Shown piece after piece: positions 1 to 13,255 of a DNA stretch of 64,000 bases. Made by a program: the position numbers and the translations under genes. Position 1 is the first letter of the stretch, and every line of letters starts with the position of its first letter. Under the pieces are notes generated by a model. It saw only the letters and a program-made list of their open reading frames with translations, had not been told where the DNA came from and made no database searches. This DNA is from Bacillus sp. HMF5848 (lineage in GTDB: Bacteria; Bacillota; Bacilli; Bacillales; HMF5848), in contig NZ_RWIV01000001.1 of NCBI RefSeq assembly GCF_003944835.1, positions 3,647,501 to 3,711,500 of the forward strand. Reading direction: 5' to 3'.

Positions 1-1192
<1,192 letters not shown>

Positions 1193-1232
1193 AAGTTTGA
1201 CTTGCTCAAATTTACATCTGGCAATTCTTTTT

Positions 1233-1249
1233 GCGACTTTTAAAGTCGC
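1233..1249 (-). promoter_or_regulatory. Hairpin in the 16S leader
   Basis: GCGACTTT and AAAGTCGC form a short perfect stem about 45 nt upstream of the 16S 5' end. It lies in the transcribed leader, where pre-16S processing stems are expected. A role in processing is inferred from position. Confidence 0.45.
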
Positions 1250-1290
1250 TTGTTTTGTTTCTATAATAGAAACGTTTTAGCGCTTGGTTT

Positions 1291-1310
1291 TGTTTAGTTT
1301 TCAAAGAGCA
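1291..1310 (-). promoter_or_regulatory. rrn leader boxA-type antitermination sequence
   Basis: The minus strand reads TGCTCTTTGAAAACTAAACA. This matches the conserved boxA-like TGYTCTTTGAAAACTAAAC found in Bacillus rRNA leaders, where the NusB/NusE complex binds to prevent premature termination. It lies between promoter P2 and the 16S gene, as expected. Confidence 0.75.
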
Positions 1311-1345
1311 ATTTGTTTTTGTCGTTCGTATGAAGCGACTTAATA

Positions 1346-1375
1346 ATATTAACATGAGTCAGGTTTGTAAGTCAA
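1346..1375 (-). promoter_or_regulatory. rrn promoter P2 (sigma-A)
   Basis: Minus strand -35 TTGACT (1370-1375) and -10 TAATAT (1346-1351) are separated by 18 nt, upstream of the leader and boxA. Tandem promoters are usual for Bacillus rRNA operons. Confidence 0.7.
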
Positions 1376-1448
1376 TATATTTTTTCAATATAATTTTAAG
1401 CTTCACATTTGCTGTTTCATGTCCGTTGTTTTTGTGACAACGAATACC

Positions 1449-1477
1449 ATCATACCAACTATTGAGATTTAAGTCAA
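1449..1477 (-). promoter_or_regulatory. rrn promoter P1 (sigma-A)
   Basis: Minus strand -35 TTGACT (1472-1477) and -10 TATGAT (1449-1454) have an ideal 17-nt spacer. It starts only a few bases after the rnr terminator, so the rRNA unit is transcribed independently of rnr. Confidence 0.75.
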
Positions 1478-1479
1478 CA

Positions 1480-1517
1480 AAAATCTAGCAGAAAAACTTC
1501 ACAAGCTTTTCTGCTAG
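1480..1517 (-). terminator. Rho-independent terminator of rnr
   Basis: The minus strand carries a 12-bp stem (arms 1506-1517 and 1485-1496, core CTAGCAGAAAA) followed by a T-run. It lies 15 nt after the rnr stop codon. Confidence 0.85.
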
Positions 1518-1532
1518 AACAAAGCTTATTTC

Positions 1533-3860
1533 TTATTTCTTCTTTTTTCGTTTTGCTTTAGGAGCGTTATCATAAAACTTTTTCTTTTTCTTCTTATCAG
1601 GCTTTCGTCCCTTACCAGACTTATCCTCACGTTCTTTTCCTTTAGGCGCATCCTTAGACTTGCGTCCTTTTCCCCCTTGAATAATTCGCGGAGTTTCTTT
1701 AGCAAGAGGACGTCTACTTCCTTTCATACCAACGACTTCAAAGTCAATGGATCTTTCATCCTTGTTTACATTCACGACTCGAACAGTTATTTCATCACCG
1801 ATACGGAATACGTTTCCTGTTCTTTCACCAATCATAGCAAGATTACGTTCATCATAGCGATAATAATCATCCGTTAAGTAACTAACATGAACAAGACCTT
1901 CTATTGTATTTGGAAGCTCTACGAACATACCGAAATTTGTTACAGAGCTAATAATCCCTTCATATTCCTCGCCCACTTTATCTTCCATAAACTCTGCTTT
2001 TTTAAGATCATCTGTTTCTCGTTCCGCATCGACAGCACGACGTTCCATATTAGAAGTATGCTCTGCAATATCAGGTATTTTCTCATTCCACAAAGCACGC
2101 GTTGTTTCATCTACTTTACCTTCTATTAAATACGTACGTATCAGTCTGTGAACAATTAAGTCAGGATAACGTCGAATCGGAGAAGTAAAATGTGTATAAA
2201 AGTCAGTTGATAACCCAAAGTGACCTAAGCTTTCTTCAAAATATTTTGCTTGTTTCATGGAACGAAGCATAACAGTCGACACAACAGTCTCTTCAGGTTT
2301 TCCATTAACAGCTTCTAAAATCTCTTGAAGTGCCCTAGGGTGAATGGAGTTGCCTGTGCCTCTCACAACATACCCGAAATTAGTAATGAACTCCAAGAAA
2401 CGTCTTAGCTTATCAGGATTGGGATCTTCATGTATACGATAAATAAAAGGAACATTCAACCAATGAAAATGCTCCGCTATCGTTTCATTTGCTAAAAGCA
2501 TAAATTCTTCTATTAGCCTCTCTGCTATCGAGCGTTCGCGAATAACTACATCAGTTGGCTTTCCTTCATTATCTACTAACACCTTTGCTTCTTTAAAATC
2601 AAAATCTATAGCACCGCGTCCAAATCTCTTTTCTCGAAGTAAACTAGCTAGTTGTTCCATTTGCTCAAACATTGGCACTAGTGAGTTATAACGCTTACGA
2701 GTTTCTTCGTCTTTATCAACTAAAATGCGGTTTACATCATGATATGTCATTCTTTCAGTTGTTTTTATTACACTTTGAAAAATTTCATGAGAAACAACTT
2801 CCCCTTTATCATTGACCTCCATCTCACATGATAGTGTTAATCGGTCAACTTTTGGGTTTAATGAACAAATCCCATTTGATAAGCGGTGTGGAATCATCGG
2901 TATTACACGGTCTACTAGATATACGCTTGTACCACGTTCGTACGCCTCTTTGTCAATTGGTGAACCTTCCGTTACATAATGACTCACATCTGCAATGTGC
3001 ACCCCAAGTTTGTAATGGCCGTTTTCTAACTTTTCGACAGTAACGGCATCATCAAGATCCTTCGCATCCGCACCATCAATTGTCACAATAACTTCATCTC
3101 GTAAATCACGTCGATTCACAATTTCATCTTCTGCTATAACGTCAGGTGTATCGTTTGCTTGTTCAACTACATCATTTGGAAAGTCTTGCGGTAACCCATG
3201 CTTATGAATAATAGAGATGATATCGACACCAGGGTCATTCTTGTGTCCTAGTATTTTGATAACTTCCCCTTCTGCGCTCATCTTACCTTCAGGGTAATTT
3301 GTTATTCTAACAACAACCTTATGTCCTTCTACTGCGCCCCCAGATGCTTGCTTAGGAATAAAGATATCATTTACGATTTTTTTATCATCAGGAATAACAA
3401 AGCCAAAACTCCGACTTTCCACATACGTTCCGACAGTTTCAGTTACACCTCGTTCTACGATGCGAACTATTGTACCTTCCTTACGAGTTCCAGATGACTC
3501 TGAGCTCACCCTGACTAGCACAGTATCACCATGCATTGCATTGTTCATTTCCGTTGGCGGTATAAACACATCATCAGAATCTTTGTCATCAGGAATAACA
3601 AAAGCAAAACCTTTGGCATGTGCCGTTACCTTACCACGAATTAGGTTCATTTTTTCAGGAAGTCCATAACGATTGCTTCGCGTACGAACAACTAACCCCT
3701 TTTCTTCCATAATAACAAGTGCCTTAACAAACTCTTTAAATGTTGCTGAGTCTTCTATACCAAAAACCTCTTCTAGCTCTTGTACGGTTAGCGGCTTATA
3801 CGCCTCTTCTCGCATAAATTCTAACAGTTTGTCTATGTGATGCTGTAATTCTTCACTCAT
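1533..3860 (-). CDS. rnr: Ribonuclease R
   Basis: RNase R is a processive 3'-5' exoribonuclease that degrades structured RNA and takes part in mRNA and rRNA quality control in the cytoplasm. The 775-residue product has an N-terminal winged-helix region, two cold-shock-like domains with repeated GFAFVIPDD and SFGFVIPDD, the RNB catalytic core with the metal-binding segment [12 protein letters not shown], an S1 domain near residue 630 ([17 protein letters not shown]) and a very lysine-rich tail. The reading frame is open upstream to a TTG at 3878, but AGGAGG lies inside that extension and fits the ATG at 3860, giving MSEELQ. The stop codon of the upstream esterase overlaps this ribosome binding site, so the two genes are co-transcribed. 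In B. subtilis smpB and ssrA follow rnr; here a terminator and an rRNA operon follow instead. Confidence 0.96.
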   Translation of the reverse strand: MSEELQHHIDKLLEFMREEAYKPLTVQELEEVFGIEDSATFKEFVKALVIMEEKGLVVRTRSNRYGLPEKMNLIRGKVTAHAKGFAFVIPDDKDSDDVFIPPTEMNNAMHGDTVLVRVSSESSGTRKEGTIVRIVERGVTETVGTYVESRSFGFVIPDDKKIVNDIFIPKQASGGAVEGHKVVVRITNYPEGKMSAEGEVIKILGHKNDPGVDIISIIHKHGLPQDFPNDVVEQANDTPDVIAEDEIVNRRDLRDEVIVTIDGADAKDLDDAVTVEKLENGHYKLGVHIADVSHYVTEGSPIDKEAYERGTSVYLVDRVIPMIPHRLSNGICSLNPKVDRLTLSCEMEVNDKGEVVSHEIFQSVIKTTERMTYHDVNRILVDKDEETRKRYNSLVPMFEQMEQLASLLREKRFGRGAIDFDFKEAKVLVDNEGKPTDVVIRERSIAERLIEEFMLLANETIAEHFHWLNVPFIYRIHEDPNPDKLRRFLEFITNFGYVVRGTGNSIHPRALQEILEAVNGKPEETVVSTVMLRSMKQAKYFEESLGHFGLSTDFYTHFTSPIRRYPDLIVHRLIRTYLIEGKVDETTRALWNEKIPDIAEHTSNMERRAVDAERETDDLKKAEFMEDKVGEEYEGIISSVTNFGMFVELPNTIEGLVHVSYLTDDYYRYDERNLAMIGERTGNVFRIGDEITVRVVNVNKDERSIDFEVVGMKGSRRPLAKETPRIIQGGKGRKSKDAPKGKEREDKSGKGRKPDKKKKKKFYDNAPKAKRKKKK

Positions 3861-3871
3861 TGTATCCCTCC

Positions 3872-4612
3872 TCACCAATCTAGTAATTCTAAAAATTCAA
3901 ATACGTCTTCATGTAGCTGATCTCTCTCACTATCAAATGTAATAGCATGACCTGATTCTTCGTACCATTTCAGTTTCTTAAATGTCGTATCAACACCATC
4001 ATAAATGATATCGGCGCTTTCAATGTCAATCATATGATCATGTCTCCCTTGAGCGACAAATGTCGGCACTTGAATCTCATCTATGTGATCGCGCACATCA
4101 TCTATTAGCAGTTCTAAGTTATGTAACGTAGTTAATGGAGAAGCCTTTAAGGATAGCATCTCATCTTCAATTTGGTCGGATGATTTTCCTTCGTGCTTTT
4201 TGTATTCTCTTGCATATGACATAAATCCTTGAATCATCGCTTCTTCACTTTTTAAATACATGGGCGCACACATCGGTACAATACCGTTTATACGTTCAGT
4301 GTATCCCAATTTTAAAGAAAATACCCCACCTAACGACAATCCTACTGCTGCAATGCTCTTGTGACCTCGTTGTTTTAAAAATTCATAAGCCGCCTGAACA
4401 TCCTCCCACCATTCTTCCGGTCCAAAGGAGAGAATATCTTCGGCAGAACTACCGTGCCCTCTATAAATAGGAGCATGACACGTATACCCTTTGTTATGTA
4501 AAAAACGTGCAAGCATGCGAACGTCGGCTGAATGCCCCGTAAAGCCATGTAATAATAGTACCGCTCTTTCGCCACCTTCAAACGTAAAAGGTTGTGGTTT
4601 TGCTATTTTCAT
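3872..4612 (-). CDS. est: Carboxylesterase, Est30/YvaK family
   Basis: An alpha/beta hydrolase that hydrolyses short-chain carboxyl esters; it has no signal peptide and is predicted cytoplasmic. At 246 residues it matches the length of Geobacillus Est30 and B. subtilis YvaK. Visible features are the oxyanion segment LLLHGFTG, the nucleophile elbow GLSLGG (Ser about 93), the acidic residue in QGRHDHMID and the catalytic His in SGHAIT. It lies between secG and rnr, as yvaK does in B. subtilis, and its TGA overlaps the rnr ribosome binding site. GAGGTG stands 10 nt before the ATG. The physiological substrate is unknown. Confidence 0.9.
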   Translation of the reverse strand: MKIAKPQPFTFEGGERAVLLLHGFTGHSADVRMLARFLHNKGYTCHAPIYRGHGSSAEDILSFGPEEWWEDVQAAYEFLKQRGHKSIAAVGLSLGGVFSLKLGYTERINGIVPMCAPMYLKSEEAMIQGFMSYAREYKKHEGKSSDQIEDEMLSLKASPLTTLHNLELLIDDVRDHIDEIQVPTFVAQGRHDHMIDIESADIIYDGVDTTFKKLKWYEESGHAITFDSERDQLHEDVFEFLELLDW

Positions 4613-4856
4613 TATGTATGTTCACCTCTAATGTAGTATGTTCTATATTTAGTAAAACATTATTGCACGTAGTCTGCAAAAGAATTGATTTTTTAGCTAG
4701 ACATAACAATACATTTATCTCTCCTATGTCCCGATTTGACGTTTCTCATTGTGTTTTGATTTCTGTTTCGAGCTTCTTCACACCATTTTATGTTGATTCT
4801 GCGCGTTCCTAAACATAGCTACATAAATAAAGGCACAACTATGTATTTCAACAAAT

Positions 4857-4882
4857 AAAAAGAGGACCTGCCATGCAGATCC
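4857..4882 (-). terminator. Terminator after secG
   Basis: Minus strand GGATCTG, loop CATGG, CAGGTCC and then a T-run, 24 nt after the secG stop. The stem has one G-T pair. The esterase-rnr pair therefore probably starts from its own promoter within 4613-4856, where I could not identify a convincing -35/-10 pair. Confidence 0.7.
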
Positions 4883-4905
4883 CCAACGTTCATTTATATG
4901 ATGGT

Positions 4906-5139
4906 TTATACTCCAAAATAAGCTAAAAGAATCGTTAGAACAAAGAACGATACAGCTAAAACAACTGTAATACGTTGTAATACAGCGTCCAAACCACGTG
5001 CTTTTTGCTTACCGAATAACTGCTCTGCACCACCTGAAATAGCTCCAGATAATCCAGCACTTTTACCAGATTGTAAAAGTACAACAGCAATAAGACCTAG
5101 TGAAACAATTACTAATAATGTTACGATAACTGCATGCAT
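4906..5139 (-). CDS. secG: Protein translocase subunit SecG
   Basis: SecG is the small accessory subunit of the SecYEG protein-export channel in the cytoplasmic membrane. The 77-residue protein has two predicted membrane helices (about residues 3-21 and 55-75) joined by a Gly-rich loop, [19 protein letters not shown], which is the family hallmark. AGGAGGTG precedes the ATG at a good distance. It stands alone between terminators, upstream of the esterase and rnr genes, in the order known from B. subtilis. Confidence 0.95.
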   Translation of the reverse strand: MHAVIVTLLVIVSLGLIAVVLLQSGKSAGLSGAISGGAEQLFGKQKARGLDAVLQRITVVLAVSFFVLTILLAYFGV

Positions 5140-5190
5140 GAAACCACACCTCCTGAAAAGCGCACATTACGATACAATAACCATACCATA

Positions 5191-5218
5191 AATATAAATA
5201 ATATACAATATGAATCAA
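5191..5218 (-). promoter_or_regulatory. Possible secG promoter
   Basis: Minus strand -35 TTGATT (5213-5218), 16-nt spacer, -10 TATATT (5191-5196), about 50 nt upstream of the secG start in an AT-rich gap. The region is so AT-rich that chance matches are likely. The rest of the 325-nt secG-eno gap shows only the eno terminator. Confidence 0.35.
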
Positions 5219-5420
5219 TTTTCGAGATTTTTTTTACATATTATTTAAGGAGTGTTACTTTCCTCTTTAAACGAATCAACACATGTATTTTATCCTCGGT
5301 TGATTTCTTACTATAACTAGAGCATTGACTTTACATAACGATAATGACTGATACGTTAATGTCTAAAACTTTTACACTGTCTGCTTTTGGTCAACTACTA
5401 AATTAAGGCAGAATATATAG

Positions 5421-5448
5421 TAAAAACGCTAAGCACGAGTGCTTAGCG
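5421..5448 (-). terminator. Terminator of the glycolytic operon (after eno)
   Basis: Minus strand CGCTAAGCAC / GTGCTTAGCG forms a near-perfect 9-10 bp stem with a tiny loop, followed by TTTTTA. It lies just after the eno stop and closes the cggR-eno unit. Confidence 0.9.
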
Positions 5449-5464
5449 CTAAAAATTCATTTTA

Positions 5465-6772
<1,308 letters not shown>

Positions 6773-8308
6773 TTATTTGTTAAGTAGTGTTTTTCCTGTC
6801 ATTTCTTTAGGTTGCTCAACTTCGATTAAATCAAGCAGGGTTGGTGCTAAATCACCTAATTTTCCATCTTCACGCAATGATAAACCATCTTCCGTAATAA
6901 TCACTGGAACCGGGCGTGTTGTATGAGCAGTGTGTGGAGTTCCTTCTGGAGTCGTCACTTCATCAGAATTCCCGTGGTCTGCAGTGATAATCGCAACACC
7001 ACCCTTTGCATTAATAGCATCAACTATTTTGCCAAGGCATTCGTCTACAGTTTCAATCGCTTTAATAGTAGGCTCTAGCATACCAGAGTGCCCTACCATA
7101 TCAGGATTAGCAAAGTTCAGTAAAATTACATCATGTTTATCAGCTTCGATTTCCTTCAATAGAGCTTCCGTCACTTCGTAAGCACTCATTTCAGGTTTTA
7201 AATCATACGTTGCCACTTTTGGTGAATCTATCAAAATTCTTTCTTCACCAGGGAATGGCTCCTCACGTCCGCCACTCATAAAGAAAGTGACGTGGGGATA
7301 CTTTTCAGTTTCTGCAATACGCAATTGCTTAAGGTTATTTTGTGATAACACTTCGCCCAGTGTATTGTCTAAGTTCACAGGTTCAAAAGCTACATAGCCT
7401 TTAACCGTCTCACTAAAGTGTGTTAAGCATACAAACTCAAGATTTCTCGGATGATTTGGTCCGCGGTCAAATGAACGGAAATCTTCGTTTGTAAATGTAT
7501 TTGAAATTTGAATCGCTCTGTCTGGACGGAAGTTATAAAAAATAACAGCATCTTCGTCCTTAATTGTAGCGACTGGTGAACCATCTTCTTTTACAATGAC
7601 AGATGGTAAAACGAATTCATCATGGATACTATTGCCGTAAGAGTCTTCTACACATTCTAATGCATTAGAATATGTAGGGCCTTCGCCATATACCATCGCA
7701 CGATATGCCTTTTCTACACGTTCCCAACGTTTGTCACGGTCCATAGAGTAATAACGACCCGAAATGGTAGCAATTTCTCCTACACCAAGTTCAGTCATTT
7801 TCTCTTGTAGCTCGGAGATGTATCCCTTTGCTGTTTGAGGTCCTACATCACGTCCATCTAAAAAGCCGTGAACATATACTTTTTCAACATCTTGTGCTTT
7901 TGCTAGCTTTAACAGAGCAAATAAATGCTGAATATGGCTGTGAACACCACCATCAGATAGTAAACCGAAAATGTGTAAAGCAGTGCCTTTGTCTTTTGCA
8001 TGATTCATTGCTTTTAGGAAAGTTTCATTTTTTTCAAATTCACCTTCACGAATCGCAACATTCACACGGGTTAAGCTTTGATATACAATGCGGCCAGCTC
8101 CGATGTTTAAATGACCAACTTCAGAGTTCCCCATTTGTCCATCCGGAAGACCAACTGCCTCTCCACTCGCTTGAAGAGTAGCGTGAGGATATTGGTTCCA
8201 ATAACGATCAAAGTTAGGTTTTTTTGCATGTGCAACTGCATTCCCGAATGTTTCATCGCGTAATGCAAAACCGTCTAAGATGATTAATGCAGCAGGTTTT
8301 TTACTCAT
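6773..8308 (-). CDS. gpmI: 2,3-bisphosphoglycerate-independent phosphoglycerate mutase
   Basis: This Mn-dependent enzyme interconverts 3- and 2-phosphoglycerate without the bisphosphate cofactor, and in Bacillus its Mn and pH sensitivity matters in sporulation and germination. The 511 residues equal the length of B. subtilis Pgm. The phosphorylated nucleophile is Ser62 in [15 protein letters not shown]; the alkaline-phosphatase-like metal sites include LILDGFAL at the N terminus and ITADHGNSD near residue 443. The start codon follows the tpiA stop by one base, with GGAGG about 12 nt upstream inside tpiA, implying translational coupling. Confidence 0.98.
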   Translation of the reverse strand: MSKKPAALIILDGFALRDETFGNAVAHAKKPNFDRYWNQYPHATLQASGEAVGLPDGQMGNSEVGHLNIGAGRIVYQSLTRVNVAIREGEFEKNETFLKAMNHAKDKGTALHIFGLLSDGGVHSHIQHLFALLKLAKAQDVEKVYVHGFLDGRDVGPQTAKGYISELQEKMTELGVGEIATISGRYYSMDRDKRWERVEKAYRAMVYGEGPTYSNALECVEDSYGNSIHDEFVLPSVIVKEDGSPVATIKDEDAVIFYNFRPDRAIQISNTFTNEDFRSFDRGPNHPRNLEFVCLTHFSETVKGYVAFEPVNLDNTLGEVLSQNNLKQLRIAETEKYPHVTFFMSGGREEPFPGEERILIDSPKVATYDLKPEMSAYEVTEALLKEIEADKHDVILLNFANPDMVGHSGMLEPTIKAIETVDECLGKIVDAINAKGGVAIITADHGNSDEVTTPEGTPHTAHTTRPVPVIITEDGLSLREDGKLGDLAPTLLDLIEVEQPKEMTGKTLLNK

Positions 8309-8309
8309 A

Positions 8310-9098
<789 letters not shown>

Positions 9099-9101
9099 TT
9101 A

Positions 9102-10286
9102 TTATTTGTCATTTAAAGCTGCAACACCTGGAAGAACCTTACCTTCCATAAACTCTAGTGATGCACCGCCACCTGTAGAAATGTGATCCATTTTGTCTGC
9201 TAGGTTAAACTTCTCAACAGCTGCTGCAGAGTCTCCCCCACCAATGACAGAGTATGTATCTGTTGCTTCCGCTAAAGCTTTAGCGACTCCAATTGTACCG
9301 TTAGCGTAAGATTCCATTTCGAATACACCCATTGGGCCATTCCAAATAACTAACTTAGAGCTTTTAATAACATCTGCATAAATTTCTACTGATTTAGGCC
9401 CAAGATCAAGCGCTTGCCAGTCTGCAGGAATTTCATCTATATTAACAACTTTTTTATTAGCTTCGTTAGAAAAAGCATCGGCTACTACTGCGTCAACAGG
9501 CATTACGAAGTTAACACCTTTTTCTTTTGCTTTTGCCATAAATTCTTTCGCTAATTCAATCTTGTCTTCTTCTAAAAGTGATTGACCAATTTCATGTCCT
9601 TGTGCCTTTACAAACGTATAAGCAAGGCCACCACCGATGATTAAGTTGTCTACTTTTTCAAGTAAGTTATCAATTACACCGATTTTGTCCTTAACCTTTG
9701 CGCCACCAATAATAGCTGTGAAAGGACGTTCAGGATTTGATAAAGCTTTACCAAGCACTTCTAATTCTTTTTCCATTAAGAAGCCTGCCACAGCTGGAAG
9801 GTGTTCAGCGATTCCTGCCGTAGTAGCATGTGCACGGTGAGCTGCACCAAATGCATCATTAACATATACATCAGCTAACGCTGCGAATTGCTTTGCTAAT
9901 TCTGGATCGTTTTTCTCTTCACCAGGATAGAAACGTACGTTTTCAAGTAATAAAACATCACCTTCAGCAAGCTTAGCGATTTCCGCTTCTACTTCTGGAC
10001 CAAAAGCTTCGTCTGTTTTTACTACAGATTTACCTAAAAGTTCACTTAGGCGTGCAGCAACAGCTGTTAATCTCATATCTTCGTTAACTTTACCTTTTGG
10101 ACGACCAAGATGGCTTGCTAATAAAACTTTTGCACCTTGCTCCATTAAATGTTGAATTGTTGGTAAAGCGGCACGAATACGAGTGTCATCAGAAACAGTA
10201 CCATCTTGCATTGGTACGTTAAAGTCTACACGACAAAATACGCGTTTACCTTTTACATCAATATCACGAATAGATTTTTTATTCAT
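9102..10286 (-). CDS. pgk: Phosphoglycerate kinase
   Basis: Transfers phosphate from 1,3-bisphosphoglycerate to ADP, the first ATP-yielding step of glycolysis. Starting at the ATG at 10286 (MNKKSIRD) gives the standard 394 residues; AGGAGG stands 7 nt upstream. An open frame continues upstream to 10352 but runs into the palindrome of the gapA-pgk spacer and is not used. Motifs: RVDFNVPM (substrate site), [12 protein letters not shown], the hinge region, and the nucleotide-binding GGGDSAAA near the C terminus. Confidence 0.98.
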   Translation of the reverse strand: MNKKSIRDIDVKGKRVFCRVDFNVPMQDGTVSDDTRIRAALPTIQHLMEQGAKVLLASHLGRPKGKVNEDMRLTAVAARLSELLGKSVVKTDEAFGPEVEAEIAKLAEGDVLLLENVRFYPGEEKNDPELAKQFAALADVYVNDAFGAAHRAHATTAGIAEHLPAVAGFLMEKELEVLGKALSNPERPFTAIIGGAKVKDKIGVIDNLLEKVDNLIIGGGLAYTFVKAQGHEIGQSLLEEDKIELAKEFMAKAKEKGVNFVMPVDAVVADAFSNEANKKVVNIDEIPADWQALDLGPKSVEIYADVIKSSKLVIWNGPMGVFEMESYANGTIGVAKALAEATDTYSVIGGGDSAAAVEKFNLADKMDHISTGGGASLEFMEGKVLPGVAALNDK

Positions 10287-10322
10287 GTGAATGCCTCCTA
10301 GCAAATTTGTACTGGCACCTAA

Positions 10323-10365
10323 TTTATATGGAAGCACGAGAACCGTCCCCATGCTTCCATATAAA
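10323..10365 (-). repeat. Perfect 14-bp palindrome, REP-like, in the gapA-pgk spacer
   Basis: TTTATATGGAAGCA (10323-10336) and TGCTTCCATATAAA (10352-10365) are exact inverted repeats around a 15-nt loop whose minus strand reads TGGGGACGGTTCTCG. I recognise GGGACGGTTCTCG as a motif recurring in intergenic palindromes of Firmicutes, similar to REP sequences mobilised by Y1 (RAYT) transposases; that link is from memory and not shown by the sequence. It lies in the leader of pgk, 37 nt before its start. Confidence 0.6.
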
Positions 10366-10433
10366 AAGGGAGAGGCTGAGCTGTTGATTTTAAAAGTTAT
10401 CCATACTTAAAATCAAATTCCCCTCAACCTCTC
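10361..10433 (-). terminator. Long hairpin terminator between gapA and pgk
   Basis: On the minus strand GAGAGGTTGAG (10423-10433) pairs with CTCAGCCTCTC (10370-10380), and inside it TTGATTTTAAG pairs with CTTTTAAAATCAA. CCTTTTTAT follows. The structure should terminate a share of transcripts after gapA, uncoupling gapA from the lower glycolytic genes. The T-run is shared with one arm of the neighbouring palindrome. Confidence 0.7.
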
Positions 10434-10459
10434 ACCTCATACGTTCAGAAATCTATATA

Positions 10460-11524
<1,065 letters not shown>

Positions 11525-11545
11525 TCAAACAAAAATACAAAACCT

Positions 11546-11568
11546 CTAAATAAGTCTTTTTTATTTAG
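11546..11568 (-). promoter_or_regulatory. Stem-loop between cggR and gapA
   Basis: CTAAATAA / TTATTTAG form a hairpin 11 nt after the cggR stop. In B. subtilis the cggR-gapA mRNA is cut near a stem-loop at this place, which stabilises gapA mRNA relative to cggR. The same role here is inferred from position. No run of T follows directly, so it is not an obvious terminator. Confidence 0.5.
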
Positions 11569-11578
11569 TCCGTTGTTG

Positions 11579-12601
11579 TTACATTGCTGCTAATAGCTGT
11601 TTGGCAGCTCCTTCATCAGTAATGAGGTATGTGTCTGGAGCTTGCTTCATATATGCACGGATTGCTTTTGCTTTGGACGCTCCCCCGGCAATAGCTATTA
11701 CATATTTAATGTTTTCTAAATCTGCTAACTGTATACCTATTGTTTGAACTTTATGGACAACTTTACCACTTTCGTCAAAATAGTAACCAAACGCTTCTGC
11801 AACAGCTTGTTTGTCTTTGATTATCTTCATAACATCATCAGCTGTTTTTCTTCGTTCGGCCATTGAGAAAGCTTCACCTATTCCATGTACGATCATTGTG
11901 GAATCACTAATTAACTGAAGCACATCCTTTACAGATGGAACCTGAATAATAGATTGATATGCCTCATTACTAAGCTGATCTGGAACATGTAGTAACTTGT
12001 ATTGTCCGTTTGCTTGTTCAGCCATTTTTGCACAGATGGTATTAGCTTGAATCTCGACAATTTCACCAAGTGCGCCTCTTGCAGGTACAAATAGTAAATT
12101 CTTCAAATTGCTATCTGGCGTCATTTTATCAGCCACAGCCGCCATCGTAGTGCCACCTGTTACAGATACAATACTACTCGGTGGCGATAGTTTTTTCATC
12201 AATGCCACACAAGCGCGTCCCATCTCATGCTTGACCAAAACAGAGTCATCACTGTTACCGGGTACAACAATTACTTGCTTAAGCTGAAGCATCGCTTTAA
12301 GTCTAATCTCTAGTTGTTTTATACCCATTATTTCCTTCATTAAATCATCAAGTTCTCGTAAAACATGTCTACCTTCTCCAGTTAAACTCATACCAGCGGA
12401 TTCAACGAGTAACAAGTGTTGGCTTTTTAGAAATTCTACTTCACCTCGCAGCACACGCTCACTAATACCAAGACTAGTTGCTAATGTCCTTCGTCCAATA
12501 GGTTGCATTAATCGGATATGCTGTAGGATTTGATACCGTTTTTGCATAACAGCTAGTAAATCGGGTAATAATTTTTTTTGTATGTCCAGGATAGCTTTCA
12601 T
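11579..12601 (-). CDS. cggR: Central glycolytic genes regulator CggR
   Basis: SorC-family repressor of the gapA operon; fructose-1,6-bisphosphate binding relieves repression in B. subtilis. The start at 12601 (MKAILDIQ) gives 340 residues, the same as B. subtilis CggR, and has AGGGGAC upstream; the open frame to 12646 lacks a ribosome site. A helix-turn-helix covers about residues 37-62 (RRTLATSLGISERVLRGEVEFL), followed by the phosphosugar-binding domain with SVTGGTTMAAVADKM and AIAGGASKAKAI. Its own operator lies 80 nt upstream, so it is autoregulated. Confidence 0.95.
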   Translation of the reverse strand: MKAILDIQKKLLPDLLAVMQKRYQILQHIRLMQPIGRRTLATSLGISERVLRGEVEFLKSQHLLLVESAGMSLTGEGRHVLRELDDLMKEIMGIKQLEIRLKAMLQLKQVIVVPGNSDDSVLVKHEMGRACVALMKKLSPPSSIVSVTGGTTMAAVADKMTPDSNLKNLLFVPARGALGEIVEIQANTICAKMAEQANGQYKLLHVPDQLSNEAYQSIIQVPSVKDVLQLISDSTMIVHGIGEAFSMAERRKTADDVMKIIKDKQAVAEAFGYYFDESGKVVHKVQTIGIQLADLENIKYVIAIAGGASKAKAIRAYMKQAPDTYLITDEGAAKQLLAAM

Positions 12602-12680
12602 ATTACGTCCCCTTATGGCAGGTCGAGACACTTTTAAAAGTGTCAATCGTGTATGTACGGAGCCAATGATTTCTTATACG

Positions 12681-12717
12681 GGACTCAAGCTGTCCCTATA
12701 CGACATATTATGTCCCA
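12681..12717 (-). promoter_or_regulatory. CggR operator (two direct half-operators)
   Basis: Minus strand reads TGGGAC-N6-TGTC, then a short gap, then AGGGAC-N6-AGTCC. This is the spacing of the B. subtilis CggR operator (CGGGAC-N6-TGTC repeated in direct orientation), including the fully conserved GGGAC cores. It lies 80-116 nt upstream of the cggR start. I could not fix the promoter boxes with confidence; the -10 may overlap TAATAT inside the first half. Confidence 0.8.
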
Positions 12718-12724
12718 CTAGGTT

Positions 12725-12762
12725 CAAAAAAAATCACCCAAGGACATTGTAACAAGGGTGAT
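12725..12762 (-). terminator. Terminator after the glutaredoxin-like gene
   Basis: Minus strand ATCACCC (12756-12762) and GGGTGAT (12733-12739) form a 7-bp stem followed by eight T. It separates the sigL/glutaredoxin side from the CggR-controlled operon; the operator begins within 10 nt of it. Confidence 0.8.
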
Positions 12763-12782
12763 AGTGTTATGCAATAGGGTCA

Positions 12783-13019
12783 CTATTTAAGAAAACGCTT
12801 ACGTATGACATCTTTGTGAATAATCCCAAACTCAATCTCTTCTCCATCCATTACAATGACAGGGATTTTTATTTGATAAAGCTCTAACAAATGGTCATCT
12901 TTATAAATATCAATTTCTTCAATATCAAAAGAAAATTCCGTCTGTAAATCTTCAAGAATCGCTTTTGCTTTGTCACATAAGGAGCAATTTTCTTTTGAAT
13001 ACATAATTACTTTTTTCAC
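12783..13019 (-). CDS. Glutaredoxin/thioredoxin-fold small protein
   Basis: A 78-residue protein starting at a GTG (13019) with GAGGTG six nt upstream; the longer frame to 13055 would begin at an unsupported TTG. It begins MKKVIMYSKENCSLCDKAKA, so it has the CxxC redox motif CSLC of glutaredoxin-like proteins, and a cis-proline loop IPVIVMDGEEIEFG. This gene commonly lies between sigL and cggR in Bacillaceae. The partner protein is unknown and no glutathione-specific residues can be asserted; DUF836-type redoxin is the likely family. Confidence 0.85.
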   Translation of the reverse strand: MKKVIMYSKENCSLCDKAKAILEDLQTEFSFDIEEIDIYKDDHLLELYQIKIPVIVMDGEEIEFGIIHKDVIRKRFLK

Positions 13020-13085
13020 AATCGGCACCTCAAACTTATGTTTTCTAATTTGCAATTATTTTTTAAAGCTCTGTTAAACTTTGTT

Positions 13086-13231
13086 GTTGATTTTCGCTAC
13101 ATTGCGCTTGCTTTCCGCGGGGTGGCCGTGAGCCTCCTCTGCGCTTTGCGCATGCGGGGTCTCACGCCTGCCACTACATCCCGCAGGAGTCTCGCGCATT
13201 TCGCTACTATCAACGATATTCAAAAATCAAC
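13086..13231. repeat. Bacillaceae-type dispersed intergenic repeat, GC-rich palindromic
   Basis: A 146-bp segment between sigL and the glutaredoxin-like gene is bounded by short inverted ends GTTGATTTT / AAAATCAAC. Its interior is far richer in GC than the surroundings. The minus strand contains GCGAGACTCCTGCGGGA, GGAGGCTCACGG and CCCCGCGGAAAGCAAGCG, blocks I recognise as a repeat found in many Bacillus intergenic regions. It contains self-complementary blocks such as GCGCAAAGCGC. No coding potential is seen. Whether it is a non-autonomous mobile element or a structured RNA is not known to me. Confidence 0.65.
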
Positions 13232-13255
13232 ACTCACCTTTAACAGAGTTATTTT

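Noticed and set aside
3861-3878. TTG start for rnr giving six extra residues
   Set aside because: The extension encodes the AGGAGG ribosome site itself; ATG at 3860 is used.
4613-4856. Small plus-strand gene between the esterase gene and secG
   Set aside because: A 72-codon frame exists but has no ribosome site and no protein-like composition.
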